From NCBI RefSeq assembly GCF_000025985.1, contig NC_003228.3, forward strand, positions 930,001 to 994,000: DNA of 64,000 bases, written 5' to 3'. The notes beneath the pieces are model-generated. The model saw only the letters and a program-made list of their open reading frames with translations, was not told the DNA's origin and did no database searches. This document shows, one piece after another, positions 35,410 to 44,554 of this stretch. The translations under genes and the position numbers were made by a program. The DNA is from Bacteroides fragilis NCTC 9343. Its GTDB lineage: Bacteria > Bacteroidota > Bacteroidia > Bacteroidales > Bacteroidaceae. Numbering within the stretch: the stretch's first letter is position 1; every line of letters starts with the position of its first letter.

Positions 35410-37320
35410 TTATAAGATTAATATTAAGATAAGTATCAGCGCTCCGAGCAGGAATACATAAGCGTATTGCTGTACACGTCCGCTTTGCAATCCCCGTATC
35501 TCATCGCTTGTAGCATGGGTACCCCAGGCTATGAAGTTGAAGAATCCGTCTACCACGTGGCGGTCGAACCAGGCGATCGGTGTAGAGATACAACGGAAGA
35601 TAATCCGGTGTGTGATGAACTGATACACCTCGTCGATGTAGAAACGATGATAGGCTGCACGGTGCAGTCCGGCAAAACGTTTGGCAAGTTTATCTGCCAG
35701 AGGTTGCTGCTGACGCAGGTACATGCAAGTGGCCAGGACGATGGACGCCACAGCAATCACTACACTTGTGACGGCTACTGATGTCTCAAGATGGATGGTA
35801 TACGATTCACCGTTGGAGCTGATGAAATGTCCGAAAGGAATGAAACCGGCCACGCAAGTGACGGCGGCCAGGAAGATTAACGGAACAGTCATGGTCAGGG
35901 GAGATTCGTGGGGAGTATGTACGTGGCTTGTATCATCGCTTGTCGACTTTTGCCCCGGTGCTGTGCCACCCCAGAAGATGCCGTAGTAGAGACGGAACAT
36001 ATAAAAGGCGGTCATAGCTGCGATGACGGTCATCACCCAACCCATCGTCGGGCTATACTGGAAGCAAGCTGCCAGAATTTCATCTTTGGAGAAGAAACCC
36101 GAGAACGGAGGAATACCTGCAATGGCGAGACAAGCTATCAGGAAGGTGATATGCGTGATCGGCATGTATTTGCGTAATCCTCCCATAGCCGACATCTCGT
36201 TGGAGTGAACGGCATGGATAATGCTGCCTGCACCCAGGAAGAGCAAGGCCTTGAACATGGCGTGTGTGAAAAGGTGGAACATGCCGGCCATGTATCCCAA
36301 CCCTCCGTGATGCGGATCGGAAGAGGTACAAACACCCAGTGCCACGATCATAAATCCGATTTGTGAGATGGTCGAGAAAGCAAGTACACGCTTGATGTCA
36401 CTCTGTACGCAAGCCACGCTGGCAGCATAAAAAGCGGTGAAAGCACCTACCCAACCAATCAGGTGGAGTACGTCCGGAGCATATTCGATGAAAAGCGGGA
36501 ACATGCGTGCCACCAGGTAAACGCCGGCTACTACCATGGTGGCGGCATGAATCAGTGCACTGACGGGAGTCGGACCTTCCATGGCGTCCGGTAACCAGAT
36601 ATGCAACGGGAACATGGCACTCTTGCCGGCACCGCCGACAAACATCAGCCCGAGTGCCAGAGGCAACATACCGGCGCCACCGCTCAACATTGAAACTGTG
36701 TCGGGAGTAAATCCGAAAGTACCTCCGTAGTATCCGTATATCAGGATACCGATCAGGAAGCCCAGGTCGGCAAAGCGAGTCACGATGAATGCTTTTTTAC
36801 TGGCGGCAATAGCAGCCGGACGGGTATAGTAGAAACCGATCAGGAGGTAAGAAGATACACCTACCAACTCCCAGAATAAGTACATCTGGAAAATGTTGGT
36901 TGCCACTACCAGTCCGAGCATAGACATGGTGAATAAGGATAAGAATGCGTAGTAGCGCTGGAATCCCCGTTCGCCTTTCATATAGCCGAAAGAGTAGATA
37001 TGTACCATCAGGCTGACTGTAGAAATTACGATCAGCATCATCACCGAGATGGGGTCGAGCAAAATGCCCAGGTTGAACGTTAGTGTTTCCGTGAACGGAA
37101 GCCATTCAAAGTTATAAGGAATGAGTGTGGCAAACGTTCCGTCTGCCAGACGGGGTGCCGAGAAGTAATGTACGGCCGTGACGTACGAGAGTACTGTCAC
37201 TGCTGCCAATACCAGCGTGCCTATGGTGCCCGCTGTTCGGTGGCTCATCCACTTGCCTCCTATCCCTAATGCCAGGAAGGAGAGGAAGGGGAGAAGAAGG
37301 ATCAGAATTGTATATTCCAT
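35410..37320 (-). CDS. nuoL: NADH-quinone oxidoreductase subunit L
   Basis: 636 residues, the largest antiporter-like subunit. It has about 16 membrane helices plus the C-terminal lateral helix region that clamps the membrane arm. Conserved motifs are YLFWELVGVSSYLLIGF and PLHIWLPDAMEGPTPVSALIHAATMV. The gene follows nuoK by 36 bases. Complete, without frameshift. Confidence 0.95.
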   Translation of the reverse strand: MEYTILILLLPFLSFLALGIGGKWMSHRTAGTIGTLVLAAVTVLSYVTAVHYFSAPRLADGTFATLIPYNFEWLPFTETLTFNLGILLDPISVMMLIVISTVSLMVHIYSFGYMKGERGFQRYYAFLSLFTMSMLGLVVATNIFQMYLFWELVGVSSYLLIGFYYTRPAAIAASKKAFIVTRFADLGFLIGILIYGYYGGTFGFTPDTVSMLSGGAGMLPLALGLMFVGGAGKSAMFPLHIWLPDAMEGPTPVSALIHAATMVVAGVYLVARMFPLFIEYAPDVLHLIGWVGAFTAFYAASVACVQSDIKRVLAFSTISQIGFMIVALGVCTSSDPHHGGLGYMAGMFHLFTHAMFKALLFLGAGSIIHAVHSNEMSAMGGLRKYMPITHITFLIACLAIAGIPPFSGFFSKDEILAACFQYSPTMGWVMTVIAAMTAFYMFRLYYGIFWGGTAPGQKSTSDDTSHVHTPHESPLTMTVPLIFLAAVTCVAGFIPFGHFISSNGESYTIHLETSVAVTSVVIAVASIVLATCMYLRQQQPLADKLAKRFAGLHRAAYHRFYIDEVYQFITHRIIFRCISTPIAWFDRHVVDGFFNFIAWGTHATSDEIRGLQSGRVQQYAYVFLLGALILILILIL

Positions 37321-37356
37321 AATTTAGTTATTATTTCTATGATCATAATGACGTAT

Positions 37357-37668
37357 TTACCACTTTAATTCATCCAGATTCTTTACTTGAATACTACGTA
37401 TATTCCGGTAAATATTAATCATGATGGCGATAGCGATAGCCGTTTCCGCTGCCGAGATGGCAATGGAGAACAGGGCAAAGAAATACCCTTCGAGCTCTCC
37501 GGGAAAAAGGAAACGGTTAAATACGGCAAAGTTGATATCTGTAGCATTCAGCATCAGTTCTACAGAGATGAGGATAGCAAGTGTGTTGCGGCGGGTGAAG
37601 AACCCGTATATTCCCGCAAACATCATGATGGTAGAAACCACCAGGTAATATTCCATGTGTATCATCAT
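37357..37668 (-). CDS. nuoK: NADH-quinone oxidoreductase subunit K
   Basis: 103 residues, three membrane helices, the MrpC-like subunit of complex I. The two conserved membrane glutamates are visible in the ISVELMLNATD and SAAETAIAIA segments. The first residues MMIHMEYYL offer several possible starts; ATG at 37668 is used. It is followed by nuoL. Confidence 0.93.
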   Translation of the reverse strand: MMIHMEYYLVVSTIMMFAGIYGFFTRRNTLAILISVELMLNATDINFAVFNRFLFPGELEGYFFALFSIAISAAETAIAIAIMINIYRNIRSIQVKNLDELKW

Positions 37669-37674
37669 ATCGTC

Positions 37675-38187
37675 CTATCTTTTACGTGCAATTAATAATC
37701 CGCCCACGATACAGGCCAGCAACAGAATGCTGACTGCTTCAAAAGGCAATACATATCCATATTTACCACTGCTTAACAAAGCATGTCCGATGGTCTTGAT
37801 ACTGATTTCTACAGGTTCCGGATCGCTTGTCGGCACAAATTTGTGTGTCAGTGTAATGAAGAGCACCAGGATTGCACCTATAATCGTAGTGACAAGCCCT
37901 GCCAGGAATTTACTCCGTTTCAGGTGAGCGGCCCGGTCGCCTTCTCCACTCGTCAGCAGGATGGAGAATACATAGAGCACCACGATACCTCCGGCATAGA
38001 CCATGATCTGTACCGATCCGAGGAAAGTGTATCCTAACAGAAAGTAGATACCTGCTGTGCCGAAAAGCACGAACAGCAGGTAAGTGGCCGAACGCACGAT
38101 ACGCTGCGTGGTCACTGTCAGTATGGACATGGCAATGATGAACACTGCCAGAAAGTAGAATACTACTGTTTCAAGTGTAAGTCCCAT
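37675..38187 (-). CDS. nuoJ: NADH-quinone oxidoreductase subunit J
   Basis: 170 residues with five predicted membrane helices. The third helix carries the glycine-rich stretch seen in NuoJ (VQIMVYAGGIVVLYVFSILL). It sits between nuoI and nuoK with gaps of only 6 bases on each side. It belongs to the connection between the quinone site and the proton channels. Confidence 0.93.
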   Translation of the reverse strand: MGLTLETVVFYFLAVFIIAMSILTVTTQRIVRSATYLLFVLFGTAGIYFLLGYTFLGSVQIMVYAGGIVVLYVFSILLTSGEGDRAAHLKRSKFLAGLVTTIIGAILVLFITLTHKFVPTSDPEPVEISIKTIGHALLSSGKYGYVLPFEAVSILLLACIVGGLLIARKR

Positions 38188-38193
38188 ATTCTT

Positions 38194-38673
38194 TTATTCT
38201 TTTTTCTTTTCGATTACTTTACTTCCTTCGCGGTTGAGTTGCAGGACAAGTTTGGTCCGGTCGAATACGGCATGCTCAAATACCTGGTCGAAGGTGATTG
38301 CGTCGTGTGGGCAAGCGTTGACACAGAGCTGGCAGAAGATACACGAACCAAGGTCGTATTCATACTTTGCCAGTATTTTCTTCTTTTTGCCCTCTTCGGT
38401 TTCAATGGTTTCGCTGGTCACTTTAATGGTATCATTGGGGCATGCCATCTGACACAACCCACAGGCTACACAACGGTGCTCATTGTTTTCGTTGTGAGGC
38501 ATGTTCAATGTACCGCGAAAGCGGTCGAACATTTTGAGTTCGGCGCGGTTCTCCGGGTATTGTTCGGTCACTTTCTTTCGAAAATATACCTTGATGGTGG
38601 TTTTCATACCCGTCAGCAGGGAGCCGATGCCTTGCATCAGGCCGCCTAGATATGTATATTCTTCATTTTTCAT
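38194..38673 (-). CDS. nuoI: NADH-quinone oxidoreductase subunit I (two 4Fe-4S clusters)
   Basis: 159 residues. Two ferredoxin-type motifs, CVACGLCQMACP and CIFCQLCVNACP, bind the two [4Fe-4S] clusters (N6a, N6b) that pass electrons to NuoB. Since NuoE, F and G are not encoded here, NuoI is probably near the point where electrons enter, from ferredoxin, flavodoxin or an unlinked dehydrogenase. That is inference. It follows nuoH by 16 bases. Confidence 0.95.
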   Translation of the reverse strand: MKNEEYTYLGGLMQGIGSLLTGMKTTIKVYFRKKVTEQYPENRAELKMFDRFRGTLNMPHNENNEHRCVACGLCQMACPNDTIKVTSETIETEEGKKKKILAKYEYDLGSCIFCQLCVNACPHDAITFDQVFEHAVFDRTKLVLQLNREGSKVIEKKKE

Positions 38674-38689
38674 CTTTTAGCCCTCCGGG

Positions 38690-39766
38690 TTAGAAGTGCA
38701 GTCCGAAGACTACGATTAATACCATGATTACCAGATTGACCATTGAAATTGGTACCAAATATTTCCATTCCAGGTTTAGTATCTGGTCAATACGCAGACG
38801 CGGGAAAGTCCATTTGATCCACATCAGCAGGAACACTACGAAGAATGCCTTTCCGAAAAACCAGATGAATCCCGGAATATAATCCATCACTGCATTGAAT
38901 CCGTCCAGCCCGACAATGTGCAGCGGCATCCAGCCTCCCAGGAAGATGGTAGCGGCTACGGCAGCTACGATGAACATATTCAGGTATTCGGCCAGATAAA
39001 AGAAGCCGAAGTGCATACCCGAATACTCGGTATGGTATCCTGCCGTCAGTTCACTTTCTGCTTCGGGAAGGTCGAACGGACCACGGTTACATTCTGCGTT
39101 GCCGGCTATCAGATAGATAACGAAAGCGATCAGGGCCGGGATGTGTCCTTTGAAGATAAACCATCCGTTAGCCTGACTTTCCACAATCTCAGAAAACTGC
39201 ATGGTACCCATCAGGACCACCATTGTGAGAATACTAAGTCCGACAGACAATTCATAACTGATGATTTGTGCACCGCTTCGCATAGCACCGATCAGTGAGA
39301 ACTTATTGTTCGAACCCCAGCCGGCCAGCAGGATACCCACTACGCCTATGCTCGAAGCTGCCAACAGGAAGAAGACACCTACGTTGAAGTCCAGCACTTC
39401 CAGCCCTTTACTGATAGGCAGGCACGAAAAGGTGAGAAATGAGGCGATAATCACCATGAACGGAGCCAGGTTATAAAGGAATTTGTCCGAATGCTTCAGT
39501 TCGATGATCTCTTTGGTCAGCATCTTGAGCACATCGCAGAGCACCTGGATGCTTCCCCACTTTCCTACGCGGTTCGGACCCAGTCGGCACTGGAAGAAAC
39601 CGCACACCTTGCGTTCCATATAAATAAGGAGAATGGCAAGTATGGCGTACAAAGCCACAATGCACACCCCGATAACGACACATTCTATGAATACAGCCAA
39701 TCCCTCCGGCATGACGGAGGTTAATGTCTGGTGTATCCAACTTGTTATTATACTAAAGTCAAACAT
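38690..39766 (-). CDS. nuoH: NADH-quinone oxidoreductase subunit H
   Basis: 358 residues, eight or nine membrane helices, forming most of the quinone-binding chamber with NuoB and NuoD. Recognisable segments are [13 protein letters not shown] and [20 protein letters not shown]. The gene is separated from nuoCD by 79 bases that hold direct repeats and a hairpin, the widest gap in the operon. Confidence 0.95.
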   Translation of the reverse strand: MFDFSIITSWIHQTLTSVMPEGLAVFIECVVIGVCIVALYAILAILLIYMERKVCGFFQCRLGPNRVGKWGSIQVLCDVLKMLTKEIIELKHSDKFLYNLAPFMVIIASFLTFSCLPISKGLEVLDFNVGVFFLLAASSIGVVGILLAGWGSNNKFSLIGAMRSGAQIISYELSVGLSILTMVVLMGTMQFSEIVESQANGWFIFKGHIPALIAFVIYLIAGNAECNRGPFDLPEAESELTAGYHTEYSGMHFGFFYLAEYLNMFIVAAVAATIFLGGWMPLHIVGLDGFNAVMDYIPGFIWFFGKAFFVVFLLMWIKWTFPRLRIDQILNLEWKYLVPISMVNLVIMVLIVVFGLHF

Positions 39767-39772
39767 ATACTA

Positions 39773-39850
39773 TATTTACGATTAGACGATTTACTATTTA
39801 CGATTGGAGTGATCCGGATTTAGGATAAGAGCCGTCAGGGCTTTCTTATC
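39773..39850 (-). repeat. Direct repeats and hairpin between nuoCD and nuoH
   Basis: TATTTACGATT occurs at 39773-39783 and again at 39795-39805, around a related 11-mer AGACGATTTAC, so three 11-base units lie side by side. Toward nuoCD, GATAAG-AGCC (39824-39833) can pair with GGCT-CTTATC (39839-39850) with a 2-base bulge, and this hairpin overlaps the nuoCD stop. It may mark an RNA-processing or stability point. Confidence 0.45.
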
Positions 39851-41438
39851 TGTCGATGTCCGGTACCACATAATCCAGCGTTCCGCCGATAGCGATCAGG
39901 TCGGCAATCTTAGCTCCCCGGCAGATGGTATCGACAGCCGAAACCAGTGGCAACCCCGTCGAACGGTAGTGCAAACGGTAAGGTGTCTTGTCGCCATGAC
40001 TCTCGAGGAACACTCCGAATTCACCGCGGCTGCCTTCAACGGCGGTATAGTAACTTCCTTCCGGTACCCGGATGATGGGTTTCATTTTCTCCTGTATCGG
40101 TCCTTCCGGAATATTGTCAATCAATTGCTCGATAATGTTCAGGCTCTCCATGATTTCGTCCATACGCACCATGTAACGGGCAAAAGAGTCGCCTTCGGTA
40201 TAAACGATTTCTTTAAAATCCACCTTATCGTATACGCCGTAAGGCATACGTTTGCGTACATCACATGCCCAGCCGCTGGCACGGCCTGTTCCACCGGTAC
40301 ATCCGAAAGAAATGGCATCTTCGCGACTCAGCACCCCTACACCTTTCAGACGTTGCCGGGCAATGACATTGCCGGTGAATACGTCGTGATATTCGTGGAT
40401 GATTCCACGCAGGTAAGGGATGAACTTCTTTACTCTCGGGATGAAGTTCGGGTGCAGGTCTGCCTGTACACCTCCAATGGTATTGTAGTTCATTATCAAA
40501 CGTCCGCCGCAAGTTTCTTCGAACATATCCAGAATCATTTCACGGTCACGGAATCCGTAAAAGAAGGCTGTCAATGCGCCCAGGTCCATGGCAAGACAGG
40601 AGTAGAATAGGAGGTGAGAGTCGATACGCTGAAGTTCGTCCATGATGGTACGGATGTATTTCACGCGTTCGCTGACCTCGATACCCATTGCTTTCTCGAT
40701 GCACATGCAGAGTGCATGGCGGTTCTGGTGTGCTCCCAGATAATCGAGCCGGTCGGTCAGTGCCAAAGTCTGCGGATAGGTGAGGCTTTCGTTCATCTTC
40801 TCGATCCCACGGTGTATATATCCGCAGTTGGCGTCGAGCTTTTTGATGGTTTCGCCTTCAAGTGAGACGCGGAAGCGCATCACTCCGTGGGTTGCCGGGT
40901 GCTGTGGCCCGATGTTGACTACGTATTCACGGTCATCGAAGATCACATTCTCCTGAGTTTGATACGTTCCGTCCGGATTCAGCTCTATTTCCCGGGTCGT
41001 ATCATACGTCTCTTCATTGTCCATACGTAGCGGATTGTCTTTCTCCGGGTTGTTATCTTTACGCATCGGATGGCCTACCCAGTCATTACGCAGATAAAGA
41101 CGTCGCATGTCGGGATGTCCGATGAATACAATGCCGTAATAGTCGAAAACTTCACGCTCGTTGAAGTCGGCCGCTTTCCAGATGTCACTGACGGAAGGTA
41201 TTTCCGGAGTTTCGCGGTTATTTGTGGATGTTTTTATCGCGATGCGTTCGCCGGTTACGGTCGATTCCAGATGATAGACTACTCCAAGTCCCCGGGTTAC
41301 GTTCGGTGCGTCACCTTCGTCTGCCACTCCCCAGTCCATACCCGTTAGGCTTTCGAGGAAGTCCATCTGTTTTTCGTTACGCAGACGCAGCATTTCGTCG
41401 TGTAGTGCTGCGGGTTCTATGTATTTTATTTCTTCCAT
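39846..41438 (-). CDS. nuoCD: Fused NADH-quinone oxidoreductase subunits C and D
   Basis: 530 residues. The first about 165 match NuoC (30-kDa subunit, with NEREVFDYYGIVFIGHPDMRRLY). The rest is NuoD (49-kDa subunit), with the quinone-site histidine motif NIGPQHPATHGVMRF and the late DYVVPDIDR end. A C-D fusion occurs in several bacterial lineages including Bacteroides and enterobacteria. The fused protein lies at the base of the peripheral arm, where quinone is reduced. It lies 21 bases downstream of nuoB. Confidence 0.95.
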   Translation of the reverse strand: MEEIKYIEPAALHDEMLRLRNEKQMDFLESLTGMDWGVADEGDAPNVTRGLGVVYHLESTVTGERIAIKTSTNNRETPEIPSVSDIWKAADFNEREVFDYYGIVFIGHPDMRRLYLRNDWVGHPMRKDNNPEKDNPLRMDNEETYDTTREIELNPDGTYQTQENVIFDDREYVVNIGPQHPATHGVMRFRVSLEGETIKKLDANCGYIHRGIEKMNESLTYPQTLALTDRLDYLGAHQNRHALCMCIEKAMGIEVSERVKYIRTIMDELQRIDSHLLFYSCLAMDLGALTAFFYGFRDREMILDMFEETCGGRLIMNYNTIGGVQADLHPNFIPRVKKFIPYLRGIIHEYHDVFTGNVIARQRLKGVGVLSREDAISFGCTGGTGRASGWACDVRKRMPYGVYDKVDFKEIVYTEGDSFARYMVRMDEIMESLNIIEQLIDNIPEGPIQEKMKPIIRVPEGSYYTAVEGSRGEFGVFLESHGDKTPYRLHYRSTGLPLVSAVDTICRGAKIADLIAIGGTLDYVVPDIDR

Positions 41439-41459
41439 ATTTTACTAATTAAAGCAGAT

Positions 41460-42050
41460 TCATTTCCCTTCAGGTTTCTTCTCTTTCCGGTTTACTCCTC
41501 CGAAGAATTTCTCTATCTTCACTTTCCGTTGCAGTTGCATCATACCGTAATAAAATGCTTCCGGGCGGGGAGGGCATCCGGGAATATATACATCGACCGG
41601 GAGAATCTTGTCTACTCCGTTCACCACATGATAGGATTTGCGAAACGGGCCTCCGCTTACTGCACATCCTCCTACGGCAATTACATATTTGGGATCTGCC
41701 ATCTGATCATACAGACGTTTCAGTACCGGAGCCATTTTGTTGGTAATGGTGCCGCATACCATGATCATATCGGCTTGGCGCGGACTGGCACGGGCTACTT
41801 CAAACCCGAAGCGGGCCATGTCGTAACGCGCGGCACCCAGTGCCATGAATTCGATACCGCAACAGCTGGTTGCGAAAGTAAGTGGCCACAGCGAGTTGCT
41901 GCGTCCCCAGTTGATAAGATCGTCAAGTACTCCCACAAAGACGTTTGCACCGCCTTCATTGAGTTCTTTGACCATCTTTTCCAACGATTCGTTGTCGATG
42001 AAGTCTTCATACGGGATAGACTTTATTTTAGGCTTTTTCATTATTTCCAT
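41460..42050 (-). CDS. nuoB: NADH-quinone oxidoreductase subunit B (cluster N2)
   Basis: 196 residues. Ligands for the terminal [4Fe-4S] cluster N2 are present: the adjacent cysteines in [10 protein letters not shown], the Cys in [10 protein letters not shown], and the Cys in [10 protein letters not shown]. Its start overlaps the end of nuoA by 10 bases, so translation is coupled. It passes electrons from NuoI to quinone at the NuoD interface. Confidence 0.95.
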   Translation of the reverse strand: MEIMKKPKIKSIPYEDFIDNESLEKMVKELNEGGANVFVGVLDDLINWGRSNSLWPLTFATSCCGIEFMALGAARYDMARFGFEVARASPRQADMIMVCGTITNKMAPVLKRLYDQMADPKYVIAVGGCAVSGGPFRKSYHVVNGVDKILPVDVYIPGCPPRPEAFYYGMMQLQRKVKIEKFFGGVNRKEKKPEGK

Positions 42051-42391
42051 TCCAGTGCTCCTTTCTTCCAGGCATAGGCAAGGCCCAGAACCAACACAAC
42101 TAAAAAGAAGAGAATACTAATCAATCCCTGAGGTCCCAGGTCACGGGCTATGACGGCCCAGGGAAACAGAAATACTGTTTCGACATCGAACATCAGAAAC
42201 AGAATGGCAAACAGGTAGTATCCTACACGGAACTGCATCCATGATTTACCGCGCGTAGGGATACCACATTCATACGCTTCGAACTTTTGTGCATTATACG
42301 ACCGCGGCGAGATAGCGTTTGAAAGGGCTATCACCACACCGACAAAGGCAATTGCGGTCAGCAGAACGACAACTAACAATGTAAAATTCAT
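42041..42391 (-). CDS. nuoA: NADH-quinone oxidoreductase subunit A
   Basis: 116 residues with three membrane helices. The conserved loop [16 protein letters not shown] is that of NuoA, and the second helix region has [11 protein letters not shown]. It is the first gene of the operon. I found no clear consensus promoter within 140 bases upstream; CAATAGTA at 42396-42403 is one base off but too close to the start. Confidence 0.95.
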   Translation of the reverse strand: MNFTLLVVVLLTAIAFVGVVIALSNAISPRSYNAQKFEAYECGIPTRGKSWMQFRVGYYLFAILFLMFDVETVFLFPWAVIARDLGPQGLISILFFLVVLVLGLAYAWKKGALEWK

Positions 42392-42534
42392 AATCCAATA
42401 GTATGTTTAGATTGAATAATCTGAAGTAAGCAATAAGTTGACACACCTCTGAGTGACAACTGATTGAAAGAGTATTGACAGCTATCAGTGAAACAGTTTA
42501 CATGATAGCATGGCTACTCGTGGTTTGTGACTCT

Positions 42535-42912
42535 TTAAATGATGATTTTCCTTAATCCGTAGACATAGTAGGTCAGTGGATCAGACGGATTGTATGTATG
42601 TGAGTGATTTGAATGGACAGAAAAAGGATTATTTCTCATTCTGTATTTATGAAAGATCATTTCAGGACGGATAAAACTTTTGTCCGTTGGTACATGAGAA
42701 ATATCTGCATGCCCCATTTCACAGGGCATAATGGTGCAATAGAAATGAAAGCGTTCCAGGATATTCCGGCTTGCAGGAGTAGCTTGCGAAATGAAACATT
42801 CTTCCTGGTCCGGATCTTCTATTATATAAGAGGTGTTTGCCGCTTTCATCGTTACCGAATGAAGCAGCACGGCAAGCACTATTATTATATAATATTTTAA
42901 GTTTTGTTTCAT
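42535..42912 (-). CDS. Small exported protein of unknown function
   Basis: 125 residues. A clear signal peptide (IIIVLAVLLHSVTMKA) precedes a short mature region with two Cys close together (FHFYCTIMPCEM), which could form a disulfide. No family recognised. A matching promoter stands 21 bases upstream of the ATG (42933-42966), which supports a real gene. It is transcribed toward nuoA but the 143 bases between them carry no visible connection. Confidence 0.55.
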   Translation of the reverse strand: MKQNLKYYIIIVLAVLLHSVTMKAANTSYIIEDPDQEECFISQATPASRNILERFHFYCTIMPCEMGHADISHVPTDKSFIRPEMIFHKYRMRNNPFSVHSNHSHTYNPSDPLTYYVYGLRKIII

Positions 42913-42932
42913 TCCTATTTCTTAAACGGTTG

Positions 42933-42966
42933 CAAATATAGAATTTAATTTTATCTCTTTTGCAAA
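42933..42966 (-). promoter_or_regulatory. Promoter for the small exported protein
   Basis: On the minus strand TATATTTG (42940-42933) matches TAnnTTTG and TTTG (42966-42963) stands 22 bases upstream. The start would be about 7 bases further, leaving a very short leader before ATG at 42912. Confidence 0.6.
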
Positions 42967-43098
42967 CTCCACGTGACAAAAAAGGTTTTTTAATAAATCA
43001 AGGGAGTCAGAAGTTGGAGGGATTATCAACCGATTTCTGACCCGCCTCTACTATATATTATCTTGTATGATACAACAATGAAGCTTCTCTACTTGTTT

Positions 43099-44550
43099 CT
43101 AATTCCTTTTCCAAAAGTCAGAACTGAATAAAAGTAAGACGGTGAATAGTTCCAGACGTCCCAGTAACATCAGGAACGACAATAACCATTTGGCCAGATC
43201 AGGGAGTCCGTCCCATGAATAGGCCGGACCGCAGCTCCCCAATCCCGGTCCCATATTTCCGATACTTGAAATCACCGTCCCGATAGATTCTGTGAAACCT
43301 ACGCCCATTGCCAGCATCAACAGTACACTGACAATGATGATGACGGCATAGATGAATGAGAATGCCAGTACCGTCGACAGGATGGCAGGAGAAATGACCT
43401 GTTTGTTCACCCGCACCGGAAGTACGGCGTTCGGATGTACGATGTGTTTAAATTCATTTCGTGACACTTTGGCCAGAATCACCATTCGGATGCATTTCAT
43501 ACCTCCTGTGGTGCTTCCGGCACAGGCACCTATCAGCATGATGACAGTCAGGGTACCCCAAAGTACCGGTACCCATTGCATGTAGTCGGCTGTTACAAAT
43601 CCGGTGGAAGTATGCAGCGAAGCTACTTGAAAAAAGGCTTTGCGGAAAGATTCCTCAGCTCCCATCGGGGTGGTGCGGTAGAGCACTGCCGCAATGAATG
43701 CGGTAAAGAGAATCACTGACATCACGTACCACTTTAACTCGGCATTTTGAGATACTTTCTTCAGTTTACCGGTAAATAGCAGGAGAAGTAGCGTAAAGTT
43801 GATTCCGGAGAGAAACATAAAAACACCTATCACATATTCTATATAAGGTGAATTGTAATAGGCTATGCTGTCTTGCTTGGTAGAATAACCTCCTGTACCG
43901 GTCGTGGCAAACGAGTGGCAGATACTGTCGAACAGTCCCATGCCTCCGAATAACAGGAGAATCACTTCAATGGCTGTCAGTCCGGCATAGATAGTCCATA
44001 TCCATTTGGCCGTCACACCGATACGGGGATGTACTTTATCGTAGGTAGGCCCGCTGGCTTCGGCGGCAAAGAGTTGTACGCCGCTCACACCGAAAATGGG
44101 CAGTACGGCAATGGTAAAAAAGACAATGCCCAATCCGCCTATCCACTGTGTCATGCTTCGCCAGAAGAGAAGTCCGTGGGGCAGTGCTTCGATATCGTCG
44201 AGAATGGTGGCTCCGGTACTGCTGAATCCGGACATCGTTTCGAAGAAGGCATTGGTTATGCTTGGTATATAATGGCTGAGGTAGAACGGGAGCATTCCGA
44301 ATAAGGAAAACACGACCCATGCTACACTGACAATGACATATCCGTCTCGGCGGTTAAGTTGTTTTTCGGCTCCTTTGCCAAGAGCCAGCAGAAGGATGGC
44401 GACTAAAGTAGTCAATCCTGCCGACAACAGGAAACTGCTCAGGTCATCCTCGCGGTATATCAGCGAAACACCTGCACAGCAAAGTAACAGGCCTGTCTCT
44501 ATCAGTAAGAGGAAACCTGTGATGCGATATATCATTTTAGAGTTTATCAT
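43099..44550 (-). CDS. trkH: Trk potassium uptake channel subunit
   Basis: 483 residues, about ten membrane helices arranged as four M1-P-M2 units of the SKT superfamily. Selectivity-loop segments are visible (SGFSSTGATIL, ATTGTGGYSTK, SLHTSTGFVTAD, GNMGPGLGSCGP). It moves K+ through the inner membrane together with TrkA, encoded 4 bases upstream. Length is normal. It is the last gene of the dxs-trkA-trkH unit. Confidence 0.93.
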   Translation of the reverse strand: MINSKMIYRITGFLLLIETGLLLCCAGVSLIYREDDLSSFLLSAGLTTLVAILLLALGKGAEKQLNRRDGYVIVSVAWVVFSLFGMLPFYLSHYIPSITNAFFETMSGFSSTGATILDDIEALPHGLLFWRSMTQWIGGLGIVFFTIAVLPIFGVSGVQLFAAEASGPTYDKVHPRIGVTAKWIWTIYAGLTAIEVILLLFGGMGLFDSICHSFATTGTGGYSTKQDSIAYYNSPYIEYVIGVFMFLSGINFTLLLLLFTGKLKKVSQNAELKWYVMSVILFTAFIAAVLYRTTPMGAEESFRKAFFQVASLHTSTGFVTADYMQWVPVLWGTLTVIMLIGACAGSTTGGMKCIRMVILAKVSRNEFKHIVHPNAVLPVRVNKQVISPAILSTVLAFSFIYAVIIIVSVLLMLAMGVGFTESIGTVISSIGNMGPGLGSCGPAYSWDGLPDLAKWLLSFLMLLGRLELFTVLLLFSSDFWKRN

Positions 44551-44554
44551 ACCA

